From Darksidea phi (taxonomy: Eukaryota; Ascomycota; Dothideomycetes; Pleosporales; Lentitheciaceae), in contig JASJFT010000029.1 in assembly GCA_030770425.1 (NCBI GenBank), forward strand, positions 264,258-328,257: a stretch of DNA of 64,000 nucleotides. Direction: 5' to 3'. Made by a program: the position numbers and the translations under genes. This document shows positions 32,406 to 43,299 of this stretch, piece after piece. Position 1 is the first letter of the stretch; every line of letters starts with the position of its first letter. A model generated the notes under the pieces. That model was not told where the DNA came from. It made no database searches and saw only the letters and a list, made by a program, of their open reading frames with translations.

Positions 32406-33577
32406 TCACGCCTCTTGCTCCGTCTTCGGCTGATGGATGGGTTGGGCGCCGCTCTGGTAGTCCTCTTTCCCTTGCCGAGCAATCCAAGACTCGCAGTCGC
32501 CCAGTCGATCAGCAGTCAAGCCCGCAGAGCCAGGATTCCTCATCTCAGCCTCCAGTTGTCGCTGATAGCTCACCTTCCTTAACCCATTCGCTTCTCTGGG
32601 AGTAAGGTGTAACTATAACACAATAAGCAAGCAGTTCACAGTAGTGATCAAGAACGTTGACTTACATAAATCTCAATACCAACCGCATGTATGATCAACG
32701 CCACCTAGAGCGCCATGCCAAAACTCATATCAAGCGCCGCGCCAATTTCAGACGAGTGCTCTCCGTGGAAGTCTGCATGTACAACCGCTTCTTGCGCCGA
32801 ATTAGTTCCGTTGAAATAAGCTACACATCCAGGATATGTCACGAGTGTTTCAGCATCGGAATACATGACAAAATCGATTTTGCCGCAGGGCCAGGACATG
32901 TAGTACGAGTTGATAGAGGACATCACCATGGCGGTGATGATGAGAATGAAGCGGTTCGTGATGATAGAGCCAGCCTACAACGCGTTAGTATCGGATCGTA
33001 AGGGAGAGGATTGAGGATATGAACTTACGTAAAACCACCCTCTCAGCATCCACCCCCTATGCTGCTCAATCTGCAACCTCTTAATATTCACCACCGCCAA
33101 GACGAAGCACGTCGAACTCCCAATCCCGACAGTCCCGATCCAAGCCTGCACGTCAAGCCCGCCCCCAAAAGCACGCCGCACGATCATAAACGCACCAACA
33201 ATGCCGACCGTATATAGTAACAATGTAGTATGTCCCCCTATTCGGTGTACAATTATTGCTCTAAGGCGAATAAACGGTGTGAATTGGAACACGGCGATGA
33301 GACTTGCGGGCAATACGCCACCCAGATGGAGGTAGATGCCAACTTTGTACCAGCTGAAGTTGCGGTAGTAGTAGCATTCGCCTGGGGCGGCGCCGGTGGC
33401 GCCACCATCAGGGGGACAGAAGCTGTTGAAGTTTAGGTACTGGAGACGGGCGAGGGTGAAGCCGAGGAAGGCGCCGGCAAAGATGAAGTAGAAGATGAAG
33501 TTGTAGACCTTTGTGAAGCCGATTGGGATGCAAATGCGACGGGTGAACGAGGTTTTCAGGGGAGGTGACGTGGTCAT
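32406..33577 (-). pseudogene. DUF2306 multi-spanning membrane protein with an in-frame TAG
   Basis: Three exons, 33029-33577, 32666-32974 and 32406-32612, are joined over 54- and 53-nt introns (both donors GTAAGT, branch CTAAC in the first, acceptors GTAG and ATAG). The frame spans 354 codons with four or more membrane helices (for example YNFIFYFIFAGAFLGFTLA; GGHTTLLLYTVGIVGAFMI) and an HRIGG motif of the DUF2306 family. In exon 2 codon 273 is TAG (32705-32707), within FGMAL-stop-VALIIHAVGIE. I expect Trp here, so a TGG-to-TAG change would explain it. Everything else, including splice sites and the C-terminal tail to the TGA at 32406, is intact, so inactivation is recent, strain-specific, or a base-call error. 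Function of the family is unknown. Confidence 0.8.
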
Positions 33578-34568
33578 GATGATGGGCAGTTTGGTATGAG
33601 TTGTGAAAGCTATGGAAAAGCAGGATGAAAGATGGTACGATAGTATCTACTCTGTGTGTTGCTTTTCGGAGCGGTGTGTCTTCATCTTAATACATGTGGA
33701 ACCTTCGCATTCGCTACTCGATCCACTGGACTACCCACATCTACCGTATTGCGTTTCGAGAGATAGCACCGATGGCGGCATTAGACTGTAAGCTACCTAT
33801 CTCTGTTGCTACAGGCTCTCTCCCTCGCCGCGCTCAAATGCGAATATAGGGTCTGTAGATCCTACTTCGCCCATACACTAGCCGTGTTGCGATCTATGAC
33901 TGGTTGTGGGGTGGCATCCCATCTTCCCTAGCTCACTCACGTCACACAACGCACGACAGTGTGGCTTCAAGTTTCCAATTTGCTAAGTGCTAGGTACTAA
34001 GTCCTAACTTGAACTAGTTCCCCGCCGGTGCGAGATCGTCCCCGCCATTCAAGACGCTCTAGCTCAAACAGGTAAGGACGAGGATGTAAGCTTAACGCTA
34101 ATCTCCGCTGGCGATCGAGACCTTGTTCCGCACGCCCATGTGGAGAAGAACATTGTGCTTTTGCACTTCCCTAATATAATCTTTGAACTAGAGATATGTT
34201 CCATAGAAAAGAGCGTGATAAAGAGTGAGAAGGGGAGAAGCTTCATTTATCCATCTTTACCCGTGGCAAGTACGAGAACTCAAATCTGGGTGATGACGAT
34301 GTTGTACGAAACCACCAATACCGCGGAGAGGAACAGGGTCGTCCGTATGCGAGATCGTCGTTGGGGCGTGCTATAACAAGGCTATACCGGGAACGGTATG
34401 GCGTGACCTTGGAAGTGCTTCGAACATCGCCACAGATATTTACCGTGCCGCGAAGTACGCTTGCTACCATGTTATGCAGCCTGCTTTTCTTTTTTGGAGC
34501 ATTTCGCGATCTTCTGTGAGTGGGTAGATACGAATAACTATTTTGGAAAAACAATATTGTGTGTTGAG
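33578..34568. other. Divergent intergenic region
   Basis: Almost 1 kb between the DUF2306 gene and the Zn2Cys6 gene, so it contains both promoters. A plus-strand frame open from about 34007 to 34376 has protein-like composition but no start, no family and no joining exon; I treat it as unproven. Confidence 0.4.
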
Positions 34569-36322
34569 ATGGTTGGTGTTCCAGGTAAGCAGTACTCTCG
34601 TATTCATTAGTTGCTACCTACGTATCCGAGGCATAGGATCAGTAAACAATCTTTGCTGTACTACCATACCACCTTCTTTGAAGTCTCGCTTTAACGAGGC
34701 CTTCCTCTTGCAACGGGGCTCTTCACATTGCGGTATTCGTGCTCGTTCGTGCTAACTTCTAAAAGGCAGATCGAAGGGTTGCATTACGTGCAGGAAAAAG
34801 AAGAAAGGAGTGAGTAACCATATACCTGTTGTGTAGAAAACTAGACACGACTGATGAATGGTAGTGTGATCTGAAGCGCCCTACATGTGGGCAATGTGAC
34901 GCTAGAGGTCTGTCATGCGGCGGGTATGAAGACGGCCGCATCTTCATCAACCACTCCGCAAGAGCAGAGCCAGCTACTTTACGATACGCACCCACGTATT
35001 ACGCGGATACCGGGACTATCGCCAACATCGCCTCTACTCCGGAGCCTTCTATGCCTGTACACTTTCGGACCGTCAATCTATGCGACATCGATATCGTTCT
35101 TCCCCACAGCCTGGCACGCACCGCGCATAGCGAAAAATTTCTCCAAAATTTCTTCACCATGTATCCACCTAGCCAAAATGCCGCAAAGGGCTCGCAAGCG
35201 TTTGTCTCGGAGAGACTTTCCTTCACTGGCATCTTGTCGAACCTGTATGGCCACGATGAAGCACTTAGGCTTGCCCTTCTCGCCGTGGGCACAGCCATGC
35301 AGGGGACGGCTAGCGGAGATGAGAACATGGTGAAGCTGGGAAGAATGTTCTATTGCAAGGGGTTAAAGGAGATGCAACGCGCGATAAGCGATGAGAGGAG
35401 AGTCGGTAGCGAGGCGTTGGTCGCCGCACCCCGAGTTTACGGGATCTTCGAGATGCTGTTCGGCGTGGACGAGCCTCCGGCGGGGCAAGCGAAGAACTGG
35501 AGAAGCCATGCCTATGGAAAGCTGGCGTTGATGGGAGCTAGAGGGCCGAAGTTCTTTGCTGATGGCATGGCGCACCAGATCTTTGTGGAGGGCAGGATGG
35601 TTCCTGTGGGTTGCTTTCGCTTTTACAGAGTCCCCCGCTGACCAAGTTAGATATTCGCCTCTATATATTTGAGGAGAGCAACACCAATGAATGAACCGGC
35701 ATGGAAACAGATTCCGTGGGAGAAAAACCCAAAGAGACCAAAGGACCTACTGGTTGACATCATGGCTGAGTTCGGCGGCTTTCTCGAAGATCTGGATAAG
35801 CTATTTGACATAGAAAGACCGTTCGAAAGTGACTTATACACACACTGCATTAGGGCATGCAGACGGCTTGACAAAGCATTGAAATCGTGGGCCACCACGT
35901 ACAAAGACCTGATCTACGAGCCTGAAACCGAAGAAATCGTCCCCTACAAATTTCCGAATGCGCAACTGGGCCTTCTTTCAGTTTTATATTGGACCTGTGG
36001 CGTCGTTCTTTACGAGGCCTTTCCGGCAGCGCTGGACCAAAACGACCCACTCAACAATGCTCGGTTCTACGCTCGTCGTGTCGCGCTGAGTGTGCCATAT
36101 TATTTCGAGAAGACATGCGGCGTGTGGGGCGCCATTATGGTCTCATTCCCTATGGCTAATGCCATTTTGCATCTTAGGAAGTATGGCTTAGCGGAAGACA
36201 GAAAGCACGTGGATGTTCTCATGGTTGCTTGCCGCGATCCCAAGATACCGAATGCGATAAAAAGGTTTCTGGATAGTATCTGGACAGGAGCGAGTGAACA
36301 ATGGCACGCCACATCAGCGTGA
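34569..36322 (+). CDS. Zn2Cys6 fungal transcription factor
   Basis: Four exons, 34569-34584, 34766-34809, 34865-35605 and 35651-36322, give 490 residues. The binuclear zinc cluster is assembled across exons 2 and 3 and is exact: C11-x2-C14-x6-C21-x6-C28-x2-C31-x6-C38, with the basic block RKKKK. Splicing over 34810-34864 is required to join the third Cys to the first two, which supports the model. The rest is the helical fungal-specific regulatory domain, with the typical pattern VEGRMVP...PAWKQIPWE around the third intron (35606-35650, donor GTGGGT). It is a nuclear DNA-binding regulator of unknown target. It is not next to the P450/prenyltransferase pair (about 16 kb away), so a regulatory link is only speculative. 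Confidence 0.9.
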
Positions 36323-36850
36323 GACCCATGCCGCGACCAAGAGTCTTGAACAGATGGAAATGCAAGTGCTGAGCTGAAAGGTTGTGGCAATTAATGGGCT
36401 CAAGTCACAGTAAAGAGCTACCAGCAAAGCATCGCTCGCTTCCCAAGTTCCATCTCCCCCGCATCTTCCCGTGTCCTTTCTCTTGGCTTTCTCTTCTTTG
36501 TACAAGGTCGATCTAAAGACTACTGCAAGCCTTGCATCTCTTGCATTAGCTCGTTAGCCCCGCGGTCCCCAATCTCCTCACACTGTAACAACGGTCTAGC
36601 ACAACCCAGGGAACTTCCGGCCGAGAAAACTGAACAGCAGAATCATGAATCAGGCCGCTCAAGTAGAAATTGCGCTGCCACAACCGAGGTCTGGAAGGCG
36701 GGGATACCGGAAGCGCATTCCAAACATGTGCGAATCTGGTCCAACAATCTCGACCGGCACCACAAGAGAACGAGAAGAGTTATCCGATTGCATTACCGTT
36801 GTTAGAATACTAAAAGTCGCCTCCCCTATATGAGTCCTATTTCATGCTGA
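36323..36850. other. Convergent spacer
   Basis: 528 bp between the 3' ends of the Zn2Cys6 gene and the SRA/YDG gene. No gene recognised. Confidence 0.4.
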
Positions 36851-39456
36851 TCATTTGACTGCGGTATTATCTGATGGCTCAACAATAACATCCGGCGCAA
36901 CACTAAGACTACTGCTCCTCCTCACCACCTGTCTGCCACCCTGCTCTACGAAGGGATTCTTGAAAATAATCTTGATCCCATCCCTTACTACCTCAATGAA
37001 CCTGCCCGACTGATGTAGCGCCGTAGTGTCGTGCACTTTCTCTGTCTCTTCTCTGGTATGTGACAAATGAGACGATGATATTGGCGTAGTGAGAGACGAT
37101 GTAGGCTTGGATTTCGAGATCAAGCTCTGGAGGGAGATAGGAAGGGATGGTATTGAGCGGGCAGGCGAGATGTCCTTGAACGTATCATCGACCGAGACGC
37201 GGCGAGGGGCTGGATATTCGTAGCAGTTTATGGAGGGAGTGCTTGGTGTAATTACGTAGCCATACGGCAGGCATATGGCGTCTCTACGTTCCATCAAAAG
37301 CGGACTGGTCGGACTGATCGGTCGGAGAGGGATCGGCGAAAGCGGTGTCTCATGCGATGAGCCCGTTCGCTCGCGCCGCATTACCATCGGCGACGTGGGC
37401 TTCGAAACCACTGAATTCGCTCTGCGTTTGTAACTGAAGTAGTCGTCTCCACTGCTCACCACATCTTCAACGCCGTCGAATAGTTTGGCCATAGGATTGC
37501 GGCTGCGGACGAGGATAGATTTTCGGCTCTCCTTTTTCTTCAGGTCCTGCCTGGGGGATGCGACGGTCAGGAAGGTCTTGCGCTTCTTATCATCGCTTTC
37601 CCTTTTCCGCATAGGGCTGGGGCTGTTCCCGGCGCGGGGTTGTACGGTCCGCGGGCTCATCGTGCTGTTTCGTGAGACCCTTTGAGTCTCCTCATGCCCC
37701 ACGGTGGCCGGCGGGCTACTGGGCCGCGCATAAAACCCAAGTTCGGCTTCTACCCAAGGGGCCACTTCCGTAATATCTGAAATGCGATTGATGCTTGCAT
37801 TTGACATTTGATTTTGCAATGTCAGAGGGTGTGATGGTGAGTCGCTGTGCGATGACTCAGATTTGCTGTACTGGGTCGTGGGCCTTATGGTGGTTTGCGT
37901 CGGGACCCCGAGCATACTCTTAGGTAGAGCACGGAGTATCTCTTCATCTTCGACTTGGGGGTGTGGTAGGCCTACAGTCCCTGCTTGGCGCGAGGGCGGT
38001 CTTGACGGTGGCTCAGCGAACGGTGTAATCGGGTCCTTGAACGTTGTAGTGCGTGAGGCACTTGCGGATCCCTTGGATTGAGTCATCGGTAAAGAGACCG
38101 GAGGCGGCAGAGGTGAAATCGGTGGCGCGACCTTCGAGGGAAGAGGTCGTGCTTCTAGTTTGCCGAAGCCCGCATGTCCTCCATCACGTTGCATTTCACG
38201 GTAGACCTTTCGGAGACGTTTGTACTCCGTATATTGATCGACCTGGAACGTTGTTGGGATTTTGACGACTTCCTCCATTGGCACAGGATCTCTTCTCTCG
38301 AGTTGGACGTCTGAGCACCGTAGAACGTTAGCAAAGCTCACTGGTAAGTGTGCGTGTACTGTTGCATCTCCCTAGATGCGCTGCTAATTCTCGAAATGTT
38401 GCGTGCACGGCATTCCGGCGGAACGGAGATACGAACCGTATACAATATCCCCAGCTCGATACTCATCATTAGAAATCTTGGCAGTCTTCATTTGATGAAC
38501 GGTCCAGCCTACCACATTGTACCTGCGCGTCTGTGAGCAGATGCAGCTCGAACCTGTGTTGCACTCACAATCCTTCGTATCTCACCCCAGCTTTGGGGCC
38601 CCAGATACTGTTAATGCTATGGCTCCGGAGAACCCTAATAGGAGTCCTGCTCTTCGCTGTAGCGGCAGTCAAACGAAACCTTCCTTTGTCTTCTCTGCCG
38701 CAGCGGTACTTGAAGGTGGTCTCTGACGGCGCCTCGATCTCGCCGGTGTCCTTGAGTAGCATTGCGTATGCGCCGTTCTTGTCGTAGCAGATACCGCCCT
38801 CCGTCGAGTCGATGTCTATGATCCCGGCATGACACGCAAATAAGGGATTAATCCACCACCCAGATCCGCCTATGTTAGCAAGACTGAATGACAATGGCGC
38901 TGAAAGACTCACTCGCCGGCACGAAAGCCCAGGCTACCGTGTCGATGTGACCTTTTCGGTGAGATTTTGTCCGGACATGTGGTTTGCCATCGCTTGATGA
39001 GGGCCTGGCAGGCAGTAGAGTTAGTGCCGTGCTATCATTCGGTAGACACAGCAAACTGACCTGCTTGGACGTCTGCTCGACGGAAGCGATGCCCTCCAGA
39101 CACCCGCCTCTGCCGTACAAAAAGGGACGGAGATCTTCAAGTCGGCCGAACTTGGCAGTCCAAACACTGATGATCTTGTCGCAGTCGTCGCATAGGCGCC
39201 CCGGCCATCGAGTAGCTATGCCCGAGATGTCTAAGATGGCCTTGTGGATACCAGTGGCGCGTAGGTCCAGTGCAGTAATAGACGAAGATGTACACAGAGT
39301 TTGAAACATATCGTGCAGGAACAAGACGTCATCTGCCCGAAGGTGTTCTGGCCCTTCGCGAGCGATGACGGGGTCGAGCTCGTCTCGGATCCAATATGTG
39401 ACCTGACGCAACCTTGAACGGGTGACATCGCCTGCGCGAGACGAGCCTGGGTACAT
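36851..39456 (-). CDS. SRA/YDG-domain protein with long disordered C-terminus
   Basis: Five exons: 39061-39456, about 38923-39004, 38569-38869, 38437-38522 and 36851-38340; about 784 residues. Introns 39005-39060 (CAG|GTCAGT, CACTAAC) and 38523-38568 (GTGAGT) are clear. The second junction near 38870-38922 is less certain, because a better GTGAGT donor exists 10 nt downstream but breaks the frame. Residues about 150-320 match an SRA/YDG fold: GWWINPLFACHAGI, DKNGAYAMLLKDTGEIE, RFRLTAATAKSR, PIRVLRSHSINS and GVRYEGLYNVVGW. In known families this domain binds DNA with modified or hemimethylated cytosine (UHRF1, SUVH, some restriction enzymes). Here it lacks an associated RING, PHD or SET domain. 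The C-terminal 450 residues are Ser/Pro-rich and disordered, with basic patches (KKRKTF, KKKESRKS). A nuclear role in reading DNA modification is inferred. Confidence 0.8.
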
Positions 39457-39930
39457 GGTCGCGTCAAAGCTATGTCGAGTGATTCTGTGCGAGCAGATAT
39501 GTTGTTGAGGGTGCGGCTGTAAAGACGAGAAGGTGAGAAGCAAGCGTGATCACGCGGGGTGGTGAGGAGCACCTTCCGCACGAGTTAGGCAGTGTTGTTG
39601 TTTTGACAGAGGGCAGGACTTGCAGGATTATGTATCACAGGCCATGCGCAGCTAGCTCTCGAGTAATTAAGTGAAGGCCGAGGTGACGGCGGTCGGGGGA
39701 GGTGTTGCATTCGGGGTAGGCAGCACAGAATGCTCCTACCTCCTGTTAATAAGCCAATGAAAGCGCATGCTGCCCACCGCTCCCACATCGCTTTCCACGC
39801 CTGAGGGAACAGCTACGGTGTGACGGTTCTCTTCAAGCGAAGCCGTCTGCATGAACTGCGAGTATAGGGCTACACCGGAAGCTGATGGTATACTCGTGCA
39901 GTTGTAAGGACTGTGAAAATTCGAAGCAAC
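39457..39930. other. Spacer before the SRA gene
   Basis: 474 bp containing the SRA gene promoter and the 3' flank of the methyltransferase gene. No separate gene. Confidence 0.4.
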
Positions 39931-41720
39931 CTACGAATCCTTTCCTTTTCTCCTTTTCTTCTTCAGCCGCTTAGACGTCACAGGCAATACTCCCTCCACA
40001 GCTTTGCTCGCAATGTCTCCATCTTCGTCGCTGAAACCACTCCACCCCCCATCCTCTTCCACGGCACCGTCTCGACTTAAGAGGGCCGCTTCTTGCTCCA
40101 AGTCATCGAGTCGGACAAAGGCTGCTACGAAGAAACCCATTGTGCCTTCGTCAGTGCCCTTTTCACAGCGTATGCATGACTCGCGAATCGCTTCTGCATA
40201 CTCGCTGCTGAGATTAGCATCCTCTCCAACCTTCTCGGCCTCCCAAATGCCTCGTCTATTCCATTTCTTTAGGCCCTCGACTTGATGCTTTCTTTCTAAA
40301 ATGTGCCACCCTCTCTCCTTTGCAACTGGTGAAGCGAGTGCTCGTGCCGCGACGCCTTCGTTCTCTTCAAAGTGGATAGAACAAGTAGAATACGTAATTT
40401 TGCGCGCTCCTGGGAAGCGCATCGCATGTGTGAGGATCCGCAATTGAAAAGTGGAGAGCGCAGTGAGCCGTCCGGAGGTCCCGTCCTCAATAGGCGTCTC
40501 CTCGGGGGTCGAGTCCTCTAAAGCCACGCTAAGAGTAGTGTTTTTGTCTAATGTATCGTTCTTTCCATGGTCTCGCTTCCTTTTCTTGCTCTTGGTACCG
40601 TTTGTTGATGATGCAGATCCCACTGCTGCCTCGGGCAAATGCATCCGCATAGCATCATCCCGTCCCACGATCCCGCTACCAGAGCAACTGGGATCAAGCA
40701 GAATCGCGCGCACATTGGCAAACTCTTGCGAGTCAGGATCAGCTGCCAGAAAGTCGGCCCCTGCCTTGACCTTGACGAGCGCATTCGCGGATGCCAGCTT
40801 TACCATCTTTTGCAGTGTACCAGCTCGGGTTTTGTCCCTCTCGAAAGCAATAACCTTTGACTGTTTCCCAGCTGACATCCTCTCGGAAACAATGGCTGCT
40901 AAATGCGTGGTTTTATTCCCTGGGGCAGCGCATCCATCAATCACATCTCCATCCTCCGGTGTCACATCTAACAAATACGCTGGGAAACATGACGCCTTGT
41001 CCTGGAGAATGATGTGGCCGCTCGTATAAGCTAAAGACTTGCTCAAATCTATCCTGGGCGGAAATGCGAGTAGATTCGGAATGTTGGGGTCTTCGAAGTA
41101 TATCTTTGTAGAGCCTGCTGCAGCCATAACCGCATTTATGTCGTCTGCCCTTGTGTATCCCGCAAAGGTAGTAGACAGTAGCTGTTCTAAAGTCGATTTG
41201 AGTGTGTTGACGCGAACCCAGCGCGGGTGTCTACCGCCTCTCTGTGTGGCTTCCTGGCCCTCTTCCAGCTCTCCATCATTCACAGCCTGTCTGAACGCTT
41301 CCATCGTTGCGTATCCACGCCGGACGCGCTCCTTCGTGAACTCGGCACTTAGTCTAGCTTTATGTCTTTGTATAGCGAGCTTAAGGACATGGCCTGCCGG
41401 TGCAGCAACCCCGCCCTTCGAAACCACCAAATCGTGCGTGAGAAGTAAAGCGAGTATTGGAGTGAGCTGCACATCGCCGTCAGCCAGCCATCCAAGATCC
41501 CCCAGAAGCCCTTACTAACTTTCCGCTCGGCTCCAAGCACTCCACACCTCTCAACCACACCCTTCAACACCACGCTCCATTTCGACGCCTCGCTGATTAG
41601 CGCAAACAGCTGCGCAGGTGCACTCTTCAAACCACTGTTGTTATATATGCGCGACTTGAGAGAACCGCCAGCGCTGGACGTGTTGGCGAGGACCGAGGCG
41701 GCCTCATAGTAGAGCGACAT
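39931..41720 (-). CDS. RCM1: 25S rRNA (cytosine-C5) methyltransferase, Rcm1/NSUN5 type
   Basis: Two exons, 41520-41720 and 39931-41466, over a 53-nt intron (donor GTTAGT, acceptor GCAG) give 578 residues. The protein is of the NOL1/NOP2/Sun class. The N-terminal helical region starts MSLYYEAASVL, typical of the Rcm1/NSUN5 branch. The SAM-binding loop is DGCAAPGNKTTHLA, followed by VIAFERD, LDPSCSGSG (catalytic-cycle Cys 1) and TYSTCSIHFEENE (Cys 2, the nucleophile in this class). A low-complexity lysine-rich insertion (KSKKRKRD) sits between the two Cys motifs, and the C-terminal tail is lysine-rich (KRLKKKRRKGK), fitting nucleolar location. In yeast, Rcm1 makes m5C in 25S rRNA; the same role is inferred. 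Confidence 0.93.
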
Positions 41721-42072
41721 TGGTGGTTGATGGCGTTCGGGATATTTTTTTTGGTGGTGAGGTGGTCAAAGCTTTAAGCTTGAGCTTGGGCAGCCCCACT
41801 CCGACCTATGGTAGAGACGAGATAGCAGGACGAGCGCGGACGTCGGTGCTAATGGAGGGATCTCAAGCTTATGTACGCATGTTCATGCAGTGTGATTCGA
41901 TGTTGGAACTCCTATTCTCCGAATGGTTACTAAAATCTATACGCCATTTCGTACATCTCTCCTCATCGCTCGAACCAAAACCACGGCATATGCCAAACCA
42001 GCAAGAGAACCTAGGGTATATCAACTACCAACCTCCAGCTTCTAATTCGAACCACCCATCCACTCCTCACCA
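41721..42072. other. Spacer between Rcm1 and Arl3 genes
   Basis: 352 bp between two minus-strand genes. It must hold the Rcm1 promoter and the Arl3 3' flank. No further feature. Confidence 0.4.
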
Positions 42073-42820
42073 CTACCGCATAACCGGTGGCCTACTCTCC
42101 TTATTCCACCTAACTCTGCTACACAACCATTCCACAGCTTCCTGCACTCCCGTCCCCGTCAATGCACTACACGGTAGTACCCTACTATCCCTCACACTGT
42201 CGCCCTTCTCCCCCTCAAAAACTTTTCTGACGAAACCCTCCTTGATCCTTACAACTTCCACACAGTCCTCTCTATCCTGCTTATTCGCTAGTATCAGTAT
42301 CGGAACCCCACTCGCATCTTCATTTTGTAGCACACTCTCTAGCACTAGCCTACACTCCTCTAACCGTCCATCATCATCGTTGGTGGGGTTCGTAGAGGAG
42401 AGGTCCGCGAGGGTTGCGTTACCAACGTCTGACGAGTCGATGACGAAGACAATGGCGTGGCAGGAGGAGTAGTAAGATTGCCATAGCCCGCGCAGGCTAT
42501 GTTGGCCGCCAACGTCCCATATCTTTAGGTAGATGGGCGGATTGGGAGGTGGGAGGGTGACGGTTGCGACGTTCTGGCCGACGGTTGGGACGGTTTTTAA
42601 GTTCGGGTTTAGGGAGCTGTAGGAGGCTTTTATCTGTTCAAGGAGGGTTGTTTTTCCAGCGTTGTCGAGGCCTAGTAGCAGAATAGAGTACTCTGGCGAT
42701 GGGTAAGCTTGCGCCTGGTGCTGAAAGGCGTCTGGTTTCGTGGACCGTAGGAGGAACAAGGTGGTGCGTACCTTCTTTACTGGTTGCATGCAGGTATATT
42801 GACTTGAAGAGGTGGTACAT
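42073..42820 (-). CDS. ARL3: ARF-like GTPase, Arl3/ARFRP1 type
   Basis: Two exons, 42772-42820 and 42073-42692, over a 79-nt intron (donor GTACGC, acceptor CCAG) give 222 residues. The short first exon encodes MYHLFKSIYLHATSKE, and the junction gives EEYSILLLGLDNAGKTT, the P-loop. Next come the switch-1 Thr in TVPTVGQN, DVGGQ (G3), NKQD (G4) and SALTG (G5). The start Met-Tyr instead of Met-Gly is characteristic of the yeast Arl3/human ARFRP1 branch, which is N-acetylated rather than myristoylated and acts at the trans-Golgi to recruit Arl1. There is an Asn/Asp-rich insertion after the IDSSD segment (residues about 115-135) that lengthens the protein compared with about 200 residues in relatives. 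Confidence 0.93.
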
Positions 42821-43299
42821 TGTCTGATGGAGCTGGCTGCGGGTCTTCACATGGTCGTGGTTCGCTGACGATGCCTGGGAACCGGAGATAAACAGTGGGG
42901 TTTAGCGGGTGGTCCGAGCTTCAGAGACAACTTGATTCCCTAACGGTCAACCTTTCCTTCCCCACTCCCGCTGTCTTACCGGAGCTCGTCAGTAAGGTTT
43001 ACCTTCCTATTCCCCCGAATGATGCGTCGAAGTCTTCATATGTTGTTATATTGTGACATACAAGCCGTTCGGGGATTAGTCCATGCGTGATGTTGGGGCA
43101 GTCACCAATCAAGCGTCTGAACACGGGAAGGGGGTTGTGGTACCATGGCAACCCATAGATAAGGCGAGGTCACAATCTCCCTCTTCTTAGAAACAATTTC
43201 TCTTTCAATATCTTCTCATATCCAGGACGGATTCGGACAATGCGAACAATCCCCGAACAAACCTTGGAGTCGGTGTTGCAGCTAGCATACTACAGCCGA
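42821..43299. other. Divergent spacer
   Basis: About 480 bp upstream of the Arl3 gene. No other site or gene recognised. Confidence 0.35.

Noticed and set aside
3169..32707. A variant genetic code reading TAA/TAG as sense
   Set aside because: TAA and TAG also end normal genes in this window (P450, HD-domain and others), so the standard code applies.
34007..34376. Plus-strand open frame of about 123 codons with protein-like composition
   Set aside because: No start codon, family signature or splice partner; kept only as a note in the spacer entry.
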